A DNA stretch of 7,776 nucleotides from Saprospiraceae bacterium (GTDB lineage: Bacteria > Bacteroidota > Bacteroidia > Chitinophagales > Saprospiraceae), in NCBI GenBank assembly GCA_020630045.1, contig JAHDCE010000175.1:1-7776 (forward strand), read 5' to 3'. Positions 1 through 6,996 of the stretch are shown in pieces. The position numbers were made by a program, and so were the translations under genes. How positions within the stretch are numbered: the stretch's first letter is position 1; each line of letters starts with the position of its first letter. The notes under the pieces are model-generated. The model had not been told where the DNA came from, ran no database searches, and saw nothing but the letters and a program-made list of their open reading frames with translations.

Positions 1-59
1 CGAACCAGTGACCCCCTGCTTGTAAGGCAGGTGCTCTAAACCAACTGAGCTAATCACCC
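1..59 (-). tRNA. tRNA-Val(TAC), 5' portion, cut by the window edge
   Basis: Read on the minus strand, the segment begins with the acceptor strand GGGTGAT, then TA, the D-stem GCTC/GAGC, a five-pair anticodon stem CCTGC/GCAGG around the loop CTTACAA, a variable region, and the start of the T arm ending in the GGTTCG signature. The anticodon is TAC, which reads valine GUA codons. The 3' half of the T arm, the acceptor 3' strand and the discriminator base lie outside the window, so the acceptor pairing cannot be checked. The arms and their spacing are standard and I see nothing that suggests a pseudogene. It has its own promoter just upstream, so it appears to be transcribed independently of the protein gene before it. 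Confidence 0.95.
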
Positions 60-67
60 TAAACTAA

Positions 68-86
68 CCCTTATCTTTCTTAAGGG
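68..86 (-). other. Hairpin in the tRNA-Val 5' leader
   Basis: CCCTTA (68-73) and TAAGGG (81-86) form a perfect six-pair stem with a 7-nt loop. It lies between the predicted transcription start and the mature tRNA 5' end, with only eight bases (60-67) left before the tRNA. The element would be part of the pre-tRNA leader removed by RNase P. The pairing is seen directly; any effect on processing is inference. Confidence 0.45.
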
Positions 87-90
87 ATGG

Positions 91-121
91 CAAATATAGA
101 CCTTCTTTGATTAAGATTCAA
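91..121 (-). promoter_or_regulatory. Bacteroidota-type promoter for tRNA-Val
   Basis: On the minus strand, TTG (119-121) is followed by a 20-nt spacer and TATATTTG (91-98). The second element is an exact match to the TAnnTTTG -7 box used by the primary sigma factor of Bacteroidota, and the TTG fits the -33 box at a normal distance. Initiation about seven bases downstream would fall near 84-86, giving a leader of about 25 nt before the mature tRNA 5' end. The start site is inferred from spacing only. Confidence 0.75.
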
Positions 122-145
122 CTTTTCTACATTTTTTTTAAAAAA

Positions 146-1168
146 TCAGTCATCACCCCACTTTTTGCCCTTGTTTTTCCCCTTTCCTTTTTTGGAATGA
201 TGTGAGCGGTCTTTCCTGTCTTCTTCTTTGTCAGCATGATACTTTTTACCTTTTTTACCTTTCCCTTTTTTAGGCTTCCCTTTTCTTGGCCGATCATCAT
301 CGTTATCACCCCTATTGTAATCATCATTTCCGGAATGATCGAAATGTCTACTTCCTCCTAGGTAACCGGTAGATTTTCGCCCATCTACAAAAGCCTCGTT
401 ACACTTAGATATTGCATCATTCAGAACACTGGGAGAATATGCAGAAGACATTCCACCTAAAACCCGATTGGCTTCGGCCAATAATTGTTGTACTGTCCAA
501 CCTTTGAACGTACCCGTTGTAATTTTTTGATTCCCCAACAAAGCGGGCGACTTTCCAAAGTCAGGATTCGCACGATCGAACCCTACAGATAGAGTCAAAG
601 CCAATATTTGGGATGCCAAATTATTCCGCAACTTTTCCGGGTTGGTATAACTTCCGTCCAATGCCTTCGGAGAACCACCGTCCGGCAGATATTCGGTGAT
701 GGCATCCGCTGATGTGAACCGAATCGTATGGCCACTGCCGATTAACACTCCTTGCGGAAATGTGCTATTGAAATTATGGTGTAAATATTTACCAGGATTA
801 TTTCCATTCGGTTTACTACCCCACCCCCCAATAGTTTGGGTTCTGAAATCACTACTTGCCCCATTATTACAGCCACCATGAGGCTCGGAATTAGGAGCAG
901 GAGAAGGATTCGGATTCGGTTCAGGGGTCGGGTTGGGAATCGGAATATTTATTTCAATATCCGGAATTGGATTGGGAGTCGGGTTAGGGCTGGGGGTTGG
1001 AGTCGGATTGGGAACTGGCATTGGTGCTGGTGCCTCGGGTTCTTGTGGTGCCGGCGTTTCGGGTGTTTCTTCCGGGGGATTTGTGCCGGAAGGTGTTGGC
1101 ATTTGTGCTGAAGCTATGGTTAATACCGTCAGCATTATTGTTACTATTAAAATGATTACCCTTATCAT
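146..1168 (-). CDS. Secreted protein: Pro-rich N-terminal stalk, TQT-GGWG domain, Lys/Gly-rich tail
   Basis: The 340-residue product has no assigned function. Residues 1-22 form a signal peptide (MIRV, then a long Ile/Leu/Val/Thr core) with likely cleavage after ASA or ASAQ. Residues about 24-95 are a Pro-rich stretch of PNPTP-like repeats, an extended stalk or spacer. Residues about 108-265 form a compact domain with TQTIGGWG, GNNPGKYLH, an LPDGG turn, LTLSVGFD, TVQQLLAEANRVLGG and LNDAISKCNEAFVDG. From memory this set of blocks occurs in secreted Bacteroidota proteins, often beside Ig-like or adhesin modules. Residues about 275-340 are low-complexity: Asp-rich, then Lys/Gly/His-rich (KGKGKKGKK). 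I see no type IX secretion C-terminal domain and no sortase-type LPXTG motif. A TTG codon 21 nt upstream extends the frame, but the ATG at 1166-1168 starts the signal peptide cleanly, so I chose it. It lies 142 bp after the E1 stop, behind hairpins, and is probably a separate unit. Confidence 0.85.
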   Translation of the reverse strand: MIRVIILIVTIMLTVLTIASAQMPTPSGTNPPEETPETPAPQEPEAPAPMPVPNPTPTPSPNPTPNPIPDIEINIPIPNPTPEPNPNPSPAPNSEPHGGCNNGASSDFRTQTIGGWGSKPNGNNPGKYLHHNFNSTFPQGVLIGSGHTIRFTSADAITEYLPDGGSPKALDGSYTNPEKLRNNLASQILALTLSVGFDRANPDFGKSPALLGNQKITTGTFKGWTVQQLLAEANRVLGGMSSAYSPSVLNDAISKCNEAFVDGRKSTGYLGGSRHFDHSGNDDYNRGDNDDDRPRKGKPKKGKGKKGKKYHADKEEDRKDRSHHSKKGKGKNKGKKWGDD

Positions 1169-1194
1169 AAGTGTTAGTTTTACCCACAAAATAT

Positions 1195-1214
1195 GAAAGG
1201 CAACAATGCCTTTC
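1195..1214 (-). terminator. Hairpin between E1 and the Pro-rich gene, possible terminator
   Basis: GAAAGGCA (1195-1202) and TGCCTTTC (1207-1214) form a perfect eight-pair stem with a four-base loop. On the minus strand it is followed by ATATTTTG, a weak T-tract, about 100 nt after the E1 stop codon. This fits the end of the cluster that contains ilvE and E1. The T-tract is short, so it could instead be a leader structure of the next gene, whose ATG is 27 nt further on. Confidence 0.45.
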
Positions 1215-1310
1215 CGTTAAGGAAAAGGTAAAGAAATCTTCTAGTTGGTTAACATTCCGAAAGAATTGTAAATGGGTTTGTCCATCTGCCCTCAATGTGA
1301 AGAAGACATT

Positions 1311-3383
1311 TTAATAAGCCAACAATTCCGCTAGCTTCGCCTCCACTTTGGCAGCAGATGGTAACATGGTTTGCTCAAGAATACTATTCAACGGGATAGC
1401 AGGCACATTGATGGCTCCCATTGTCATGACCGGAGCATCCAAGTGCATAAAACATTCTTCTTGGATCGTACCGGCCAAACTGCGGGCGAACGTGTTTTCT
1501 ATTGGCTCTTCCGTCAATACCAAACACTTATTGTGTTTTTTGACGGAGACGAATACGGTTTCTTTATCCAAGGGGTTCAATGTCCTTAAATCGACGACTT
1601 CGATTTGTCCGGGAAACGCCTTGGCGGCATTCATTGCCCAATGCACGCCCATGCCATAAGTGATTATGGTCAAGGTGTCCCCTTCTTGTGTTTTCTCATC
1701 AGAGGCAGCTAGAGCGATGGCGGCTTGACCGAAGGGTAAGATATAATCTTCAGCAGGTTCTACTACCCTCGCCCGTTCAGTCCCGGGCACCTTAGACCAA
1801 TACAAGCCTTTGTGCTCGAATATAACGACTGGATTGGGATCGTGATAAGCGGCTTTCATCAAGCCTTTGAAATCGGCTCCGTTGCTCGGATATGCGATTT
1901 TAACGCCCTTGATATTGGTCACTACCGACTCGACACTGGACGAGTGATAAGGTCCTCCACTACCATAAGCGCCGATGGGCACCCGCAAAATCATGCTTGC
2001 CGGCCATTTGCCATTGGACAAATAATAGGATCGACTCACTTCCGTGAACAATTGATTCAAACCCGGCCAGATATAATCTGCAAATTGAACTTCAACGATC
2101 GGCTTCAAACCTACGGCGGACATTCCTACCGTTGATCCTACGATGAAGGCTTCCTGAATGGGCGTATTGAATACGCGTTCGTTGCCAAATTTCTGTGCTA
2201 AAGTCGCCGCTTCGCGGAATACGCCTCCTAGGCGATGCCCTACGTCTTGACCATAAAAAAGACACTCCTTGTTTTCCCGCATGATTTCTTCAACGGCGTG
2301 CAAAGCACAATCGACCATTACGACCTCATCTCCTCCTTCGGGTTTACGGTCGCCGGTCTCCACATTGATAGGAGTCGGGGCGTAATCATGTAGATATATG
2401 TCTTCCGGGCGTGGGTCTTCTTGTTCCAATGCCCGTTTAAAATCCGATTCTACTTTGGCCTTTGTCGTGCGTTCGATATATTTTAAAGAACGTTCTGACA
2501 ATCCTAGTTCCTTGAGTTGGTTTCTGAAAATGGGATATGGATCCATTTTCCGATCTTCTTCCAAATCGTCACGGTACCATTCCATTCGTACACCGGAGGT
2601 ATGGTGATTGAGCAACGGCACTTTCGCATGTACCAAGAAGGGGCGCCTTTCTTTCCTGATTTTTTTGACAACATCTTTTAATGCCGTATAACACTCCAAG
2701 AAGTCGCTTCCATTTATCGTAACACATTCTATGCCGTGGAAACCTTTGATGTATCCAGTGGCGTCTTGGGCCCTGATTTCATCGGCACTGGCGGAAATGT
2801 CCCATTCATTATCTTGAATTAAATATAAGATGGGAAACTGCTTGAGCGCCGCCATTTGAAATGCTTCCGCGACCTCCCCTTCCGTAATGGACGCATCTCC
2901 TAAAGAGCACAGGACAACCGGTTTGTTTCGCCCATGATCTTCTGCGATACCCATCAATTCTTTGTATTGAATACCCATAGCGGCACCGGTCGCCGGAATG
3001 GCTTGCATACCGGTGGCTGATGATTGATGCGGTATTTTGGGTTTGTCTTCGTCACGCAAACTCGGATGGGAATAATAAGTCCGGCCTCCCGAGAAGGGAT
3101 CATTGCGTTTGGCCAGCAATTGTAACATCAAATCATAAGGCTCCATGCCGATACCTAACAACATGGAGTCGTCCCGATAATAAGGGTATGCGTAATCTTG
3201 AGGAAGTAACTGTAATGCCGCCGCTAATTGGATTGCTTCATGTCCCCTTGAAGTGGCGTGGACGTATTTGGAAACCAGTTTGAAATTATCCTCATACAAC
3301 TCCGTCATGTATTTTGCCGTACACATGAGGCCGTATGCTTGTTTCAATACTTTCTTACCGATTTTCGTTTTTTCCAACACCAT
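1311..3383 (-). CDS. Fused E1 alpha-beta subunit, branched-chain-type 2-oxoacid dehydrogenase
   Basis: This cytoplasmic, thiamine-diphosphate-dependent subunit decarboxylates a 2-oxoacid and acylates the lipoyl group of E2. In most organisms the alpha and beta chains are separate; here they are one 690-residue protein, a form I know from Bacteroidota. Residues about 10-320 are the alpha part: YRDD (69-72), the cofactor motif GDA (162-164) followed 26 residues later by DNEW (191-194), and the HHTSG loop (260-264), which corresponds to the conserved His loop of branched-chain E1 alpha. Residues about 353-690 are the beta part: TPIQEAFIVG with the likely catalytic Glu411, VQFADYIWP (432-440), VPIGAYGSGGPYHS and TYGMGVHW. 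The motif reads GDA rather than GDG, and DNEW replaces the usual NN. Together with E2 and ilvE nearby, the beta-part motifs favour branched-chain 2-oxoacids over pyruvate, but substrate is not proven by sequence. The ATG at 3381-3383 follows an A-rich leader. Confidence 0.92.
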   Translation of the reverse strand: MVLEKTKIGKKVLKQAYGLMCTAKYMTELYEDNFKLVSKYVHATSRGHEAIQLAAALQLLPQDYAYPYYRDDSMLLGIGMEPYDLMLQLLAKRNDPFSGGRTYYSHPSLRDEDKPKIPHQSSATGMQAIPATGAAMGIQYKELMGIAEDHGRNKPVVLCSLGDASITEGEVAEAFQMAALKQFPILYLIQDNEWDISASADEIRAQDATGYIKGFHGIECVTINGSDFLECYTALKDVVKKIRKERRPFLVHAKVPLLNHHTSGVRMEWYRDDLEEDRKMDPYPIFRNQLKELGLSERSLKYIERTTKAKVESDFKRALEQEDPRPEDIYLHDYAPTPINVETGDRKPEGGDEVVMVDCALHAVEEIMRENKECLFYGQDVGHRLGGVFREAATLAQKFGNERVFNTPIQEAFIVGSTVGMSAVGLKPIVEVQFADYIWPGLNQLFTEVSRSYYLSNGKWPASMILRVPIGAYGSGGPYHSSSVESVVTNIKGVKIAYPSNGADFKGLMKAAYHDPNPVVIFEHKGLYWSKVPGTERARVVEPAEDYILPFGQAAIALAASDEKTQEGDTLTIITYGMGVHWAMNAAKAFPGQIEVVDLRTLNPLDKETVFVSVKKHNKCLVLTEEPIENTFARSLAGTIQEECFMHLDAPVMTMGAINVPAIPLNSILEQTMLPSAAKVEAKLAELLAY

Positions 3384-3384
3384 T

Positions 3385-3464
3385 TTATTTCAATATTAAC
3401 CCAATCTTTATTCCAATATGAAATTCGGGAATCTAAAAAAGGAAATAAATTCTTATTCCAATAT
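3385..3464 (-). repeat. Three copies of a 12-bp motif between ilvE and E1
   Basis: The plus-strand motif TTATTYCAATAT occurs at 3385-3396 (TTATTTCAATAT), 3408-3419 and 3453-3464 (both TTATTCCAATAT). Read with the genes it is ATATTGRAATAA. The start-to-start distances are 23 and 45 bp, close to one and two units of about 22.5 bp, which puts the copies on roughly similar faces of the helix. One copy directly abuts the E1 start codon and one overlaps the ilvE stop codon. They could be a regulator's binding sites or simple AT-rich duplication; no promoter is clear here. Confidence 0.5.
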
Positions 3465-4534
3465 CATCTCGCCAAAGCATTTCCAACCGGCACAATCCAG
3501 TTGAATTTATCTTCAACGGTTTTGGAGCGAATCCCATTGATGGTCTGCTTGACGAAGTTAGCGACTTTACAAGCGGACGGCTCGGGCATTTCCATCACGG
3601 TATCCAAATATTTAAGTTTGGAAATATAAGCGACTACCGCTGCCGTTCCCGAACCGAATATTTCATCCAATTCTCCTTTTTGATATGCTTCTACTACCTC
3701 GGTAATTTCTACCGGGCGTTCTTCTACTTCATAACCGGCATCTTTGAGGATGGTCAAAATGGAATCTCTTGTTATACCTCTCAAAATAGTACCATCCGTT
3801 GAAGGAGTCACGACTTTTCCGTTCATGACGAAAAATATATTCATCGTACCTACTTCTTGAACATATTTAAACTCCTTGGCATCCAACCACATGATTTGGT
3901 CATAACCCTGCTCGTTCGCCAACCGTGCGGGAAGTAAGGAACCTCCATAATTTCCACCCGCCTTGGCCTCGCCTGTTCCGCCATGAGCGGCACGGATATA
4001 ATGCGTATCCGCCAACAAGGAAATCGGTTTGGGATAGTATGGCCCTACCGGACAAGTGAAAACAATAAAGCGATATTTGCTAGAAGGTTTGACGCCGATG
4101 AACTCGTCAGTAGCAAACATATATGGCCGAAGGTATAAAGCACTGCCTTCTTGTGGTGGGATCCACGCTTGATCCATATCGACCAATTGGTGTAAGGCCT
4201 TCAAGAATAAATCTTCCGGGAAAGCGGGCATACACATGCGGTAAGCACTCGCGTTGATACGGATGGCGTGTTGTTCAGGTCTAAAAAACAAGGGTTGGCC
4301 ATCCTTCCCTTTCGTCGCTTTCATTCCTTCAAAAATGGTCTGTCCATAGTGCAAGGACATAGAGGCCGGATGAATCGGGAAGTAGTCGAAAGGAACGATA
4401 CGCGCGTCTTTCCAAGCACCGTCCTCATAATCACAAACAAACATGTGATCGGAAAATTTCCGCCCGAAAGGGATATTATCAAAATCAATTTCCCCTATTC
4501 GAGATTGGGCGACTTTTTGAACGCGTATTTCCAT
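3464..4534 (-). CDS. ilvE: Branched-chain amino acid aminotransferase (class IV, PLP)
   Basis: The enzyme exchanges amino groups between Leu, Ile or Val and 2-oxoglutarate in the cytoplasm, linking branched-chain amino acids to the 2-oxoacids used by the dehydrogenase around it. The 356-residue length is that of the larger BCAT family. Visible family marks are LHYGQTIFEGMKA (61-73), YLRPYMFAT (134-142), the PLP-binding lysine Lys191 in GEAKAGGNYGGSL, the cofactor-contacting EVGTMNIF (227-234), GTILRGITRDSIL (248-260) and FGSGTAAVV (293-301). All expected catalytic residues are present. The start ATG (4532-4534) lies inside the 3' end of the upstream secreted-protein gene, a 50-nt overlap in a different frame, preceded by the A-rich AGAAA. 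It lies 80 bp upstream of E1, in the same direction, so co-transcription is likely. Identity is clear; whether it serves mainly synthesis or breakdown is inferred from the neighbours. Confidence 0.96.
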   Translation of the reverse strand: MEIRVQKVAQSRIGEIDFDNIPFGRKFSDHMFVCDYEDGAWKDARIVPFDYFPIHPASMSLHYGQTIFEGMKATKGKDGQPLFFRPEQHAIRINASAYRMCMPAFPEDLFLKALHQLVDMDQAWIPPQEGSALYLRPYMFATDEFIGVKPSSKYRFIVFTCPVGPYYPKPISLLADTHYIRAAHGGTGEAKAGGNYGGSLLPARLANEQGYDQIMWLDAKEFKYVQEVGTMNIFFVMNGKVVTPSTDGTILRGITRDSILTILKDAGYEVEERPVEITEVVEAYQKGELDEIFGSGTAAVVAYISKLKYLDTVMEMPEPSACKVANFVKQTINGIRSKTVEDKFNWIVPVGNALAR

Positions 4535-5543
4535 TTTCTAGATTTTTATATTCCTTTTTGCAATGAATCCTGTCCTCAACATTTTGAGACGAATATGGCT
4601 GATGCAGAAATTCTTTTATTTTTTTCAATGACTTTTCAGGATTATCACTTACAAATAACAACTCCCCGTTTTCAGGGTTAATGATATACATAACTCCGGG
4701 AGAAATGTTTCCTTTATGTGCCAAAGCGATTCCGGCCTTTTTATCTACAAGGATCTTCATCGCTTCTTCCCTAGAGACAATTTTCCAAGCATACTTGTAA
4801 TTGATCTTCTTCATGAACGCCTTCAATCTTGCTTCATCTCCAAATTCTTCGGCAACAAGGCAAAGCTCCTTTTTAGGTATTTGAGTCCATCTTTTCTTAA
4901 TCATCTTGTGATACTTCACAATACTATTAGACTTGCCCTTTCGAACGGAATCAAGTTTCGTTTGAAAAAGCTTCAAAGCATAACAGAATTGATAATCCAT
5001 CGGAAATGGGAAAAAGAACGCATAAAAGTTAGGCGTATGAAAACTAAACTTGGGCTTTTTAGCCGAAGACCTAAGCCCTATACCACCAATAAAAAAAGGA
5101 TCCGCGGGCTTCTTGTTCGTAGGCAATACCAAAATCAGATGCACGAAAACTCGATCATCTACTTCAGCCTCACTTAATTTTTCAACTTCTGAAGAATACA
5201 TAAATTCATATTCTTCTGTATAGTCCCAAACCTTTTCTACTGACTTCTTGAAGGTTTCATTGACCAAAGCCAATTTTTCCTCATAGGACTGAAGCAACTT
5301 TTTAGAATACTTCTCTTTTTTCTTGGGGTTCATTTCATGCAATACAAAAACGACTTTTTTCCCCTCTACTTGTCCTTCATATTGAAGTCTCGACCCCATG
5401 TAACCGGGACTTGAATTGTTGCCAAAACCAGGCATCTGTGTGGTCATACCTGCATAACCGGTCGCTTCCCAATATTTTTGTTGTCCAAAAGCAAGGGAGG
5501 CCAACATCATCATTAACACTGTAGCAAAAATAAATTTCTTCAT
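4485..5543 (-). CDS. Secreted protein of unknown function, between E2 and ilvE
   Basis: I do not recognise this 352-residue protein. Residues 1-20 are a clear signal peptide (MKKFIFATVL, then a Met/Leu/Ala core ending LAFG) with likely cleavage before QQ, so export to the periplasm or surface is expected. There is no lipobox cysteine. The mature part is rich in Lys, Glu and aromatic residues: a Lys/Glu helix-rich region (73-125), a Phe/Tyr/Pro-rich stretch (169-187, TPNFYAFFFPFPMDY), and a better ordered C-terminal module (about 225-315) with REEAMKIL and VMYIINPENGELLFVS. The last 30 or so residues, after FLHQPYSSQ, look unlike a folded domain and run 50 nt into ilvE. The gene begins 33 nt after the E2 stop on the same strand. 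Two 60-bp samples I counted by hand were about 37 and 42 percent GC against 48-58 percent in E1 and E2 samples, so it may be a later insertion. Confidence 0.85.
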   Translation of the reverse strand: MKKFIFATVLMMMLASLAFGQQKYWEATGYAGMTTQMPGFGNNSSPGYMGSRLQYEGQVEGKKVVFVLHEMNPKKKEKYSKKLLQSYEEKLALVNETFKKSVEKVWDYTEEYEFMYSSEVEKLSEAEVDDRVFVHLILVLPTNKKPADPFFIGGIGLRSSAKKPKFSFHTPNFYAFFFPFPMDYQFCYALKLFQTKLDSVRKGKSNSIVKYHKMIKKRWTQIPKKELCLVAEEFGDEARLKAFMKKINYKYAWKIVSREEAMKILVDKKAGIALAHKGNISPGVMYIINPENGELLFVSDNPEKSLKKIKEFLHQPYSSQNVEDRIHCKKEYKNLENGNTRSKSRPISNRGN

Positions 5544-5576
5544 AGCATTTTGTTTTAACAGTAAAAAATATAGGTT

Positions 5577-6896
5577 TTATACTTGTGTATTCAAATCAAA
5601 ATTCTCCAAATAGTCTCCTACCCTTCTCAGGAAGGAACCTCCTAGGAAACCATCTACTACACGATGGTCATAAGAGAGGGATAAGTACATCATTTGCCTT
5701 ACGGCAATGACATCTCCATATTCGGTTTCAACCACGGCGGGTTGCTTGCGAATGACTCCCGTAGCGAGAATCGCCACTTCGGGTTGGTTGATGATGGGCG
5801 TACCCATGATGTTACCGAATGTCCCCACATTTGTGATGGTGAATGTCCCTCCTTGGATTTCTTCGGGTTTTAATTTATTAGCACGGGCACGTGCGACCAA
5901 GTCATTGACCGTCGTAGCTAAACCGACTAGATTTTTATAGTTGGCGTCCTTGATGACAGGAACGATCAAATTGCCATTCGGAAGGGCGGCGGCCATACCG
6001 ATATTGACGAATTTCTTGCGGATGATATTGGTACCGTCAACGGATACATTTATCATCGGAAAATCATTGATCGCTTTGGTGACGGCTTCGACGAACAATG
6101 GCGTAAAGGTGATTTTTTCGCCATGCTTTTCTTGAAAGGCCTTCTTGTTTTTATTTCTCCAATTGACCAAATTGGTCACATCTATTTCCACATAGGAAGT
6201 AACGTGCGGAGAAGTCTTTTTAGAATGCACCATGTGATCGGCGATGAGCTTTCTCATGCGATCCATTTCGATGACTTCCACATCATCGCCATAATTCTTG
6301 GCCGGTTCTGACTTAGGGGCGGATTTAGCGGGAGTGGTGACCGGAGCGGCGGTTTTCATCGGTTGCGGAGTCGGTGCTGCCGTCCTATTTTTTAAATAGG
6401 ACAACAAATCCTTTTTACGTAACCTACCATTCGTACCGGTTCCGGGAACTTGCTCTAATTCTGCTAGGGAAAGACCTTCTTCCAATGCGATACTTTTCAC
6501 CAATGGAGAATAAAAACGTTTTCCATTGGATGAAAAAGTAGCTACTGAAACGGCGGGAGCGGGGGCTTTTTCAACGACTTTCACAGGAGCGGTTTCCTTA
6601 GTCGGAGGAGGTGTTTGTTCGGCGACCAGAGCCGGTGACTCAGACACGTCTTCGCCTTCAGTATTGATAATGGCGATTACCTTACCGACTTCCACGACAT
6701 CATCGACTTGAAAAAGGATTTCTGCAATTACTCCGGCTGTCGGGGATGGTACTTCGGAGTCCACTTTGTCTGTAGCGATTTCGCAGATGGTTTCATCTTC
6801 TTCCACCGAATCACCAACTTGTTTTTTCCAAGAAAGGATGGTTGCTTCCGTGATGCTCTCCCCCATTTTGGGAAGCAATAATTCAAATTTCGCCAT
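5577..6896 (-). CDS. bkdB: Dihydrolipoyl acyltransferase (E2) of a 2-oxoacid dehydrogenase complex
   Basis: E2 is the core of the complex: its lipoyl arm takes the acyl group from E1 and the catalytic domain passes it to CoA. The 439 residues show the standard order. A single lipoyl domain spans about 3-78 with Lys44 in EIATDKVDSEVPSP as the lipoylation site. A Pro/Ala/Thr linker follows, then the peripheral-subunit-binding domain (about 128-168, YSPLVKSIALEEGLSL and GTGTNGRLRKKDLLSYL), a second Pro/Ala-rich linker (172-198), and the acyltransferase domain (about 205-439) with SYDHRVVDG carrying catalytic His411 and Asp415. AGAGGA (6903-6908) six bases before the ATG is a plausible ribosome-binding site. 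The next gene starts 33 nt downstream. The branched-chain assignment rests on the ilvE and E1 neighbours and overall look; pyruvate or 2-oxoglutarate versions share the same motifs, so the symbol is provisional. Confidence 0.9.
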   Translation of the reverse strand: MAKFELLLPKMGESITEATILSWKKQVGDSVEEDETICEIATDKVDSEVPSPTAGVIAEILFQVDDVVEVGKVIAIINTEGEDVSESPALVAEQTPPPTKETAPVKVVEKAPAPAVSVATFSSNGKRFYSPLVKSIALEEGLSLAELEQVPGTGTNGRLRKKDLLSYLKNRTAAPTPQPMKTAAPVTTPAKSAPKSEPAKNYGDDVEVIEMDRMRKLIADHMVHSKKTSPHVTSYVEIDVTNLVNWRNKNKKAFQEKHGEKITFTPLFVEAVTKAINDFPMINVSVDGTNIIRKKFVNIGMAAALPNGNLIVPVIKDANYKNLVGLATTVNDLVARARANKLKPEEIQGGTFTITNVGTFGNIMGTPIINQPEVAILATGVIRKQPAVVETEYGDVIAVRQMMYLSLSYDHRVVDGFLGGSFLRRVGDYLENFDLNTQV

Positions 6897-6996
6897 GATG
6901 TTTCCTCTATTCGAATTAAACAGTACCGTAAATAGACAACCTACACCAAGGACATTTCATTGATTATCAACAACATTGAGACAATCCAAATATTCG

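Noticed and set aside
132..145. T8A6 tract after the Pro-rich gene as an intrinsic terminator
   Set aside because: It is a loop-free A/T palindrome with no GC stem, so it does not support a standard terminator call.
127..327. Minus-strand Lys-rich open frame of 66 codons
   Set aside because: It is a shifted reading of the Lys/Gly-rich tail of the Pro-rich gene.
1169..1189. TTG start that would lengthen the Pro-rich protein by seven residues
   Set aside because: The added residues put charged and aromatic residues before an otherwise clean signal peptide; the ATG at 1166-1168 is the simpler start.
836..1196. Plus-strand open frames encoding Gly/Val-rich or Arg/Trp-rich peptides
   Set aside because: They are the antisense of the PNPTP-like repeats of the Pro-rich gene; the apparent Gly repeats follow from the complementary codons.
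984..1295. Minus-strand open frame of 103 codons overlapping the start of the Pro-rich gene
   Set aside because: It has no signal peptide or family motif, and its second half is a shifted reading of the Pro-rich repeats. The overlapping frame has a clear signal peptide and domain.
3385..3464. Possible CRISPR-like array
   Set aside because: The repeat is only 12 bp, the spacers are 11 and 33 bp, and there are three copies and no cas genes.
4716..5177. Plus-strand open frame of 153 codons
   Set aside because: It is antisense to the secreted orphan, which has a signal peptide and fits the operon direction; the plus-strand product shows no recognisable feature.
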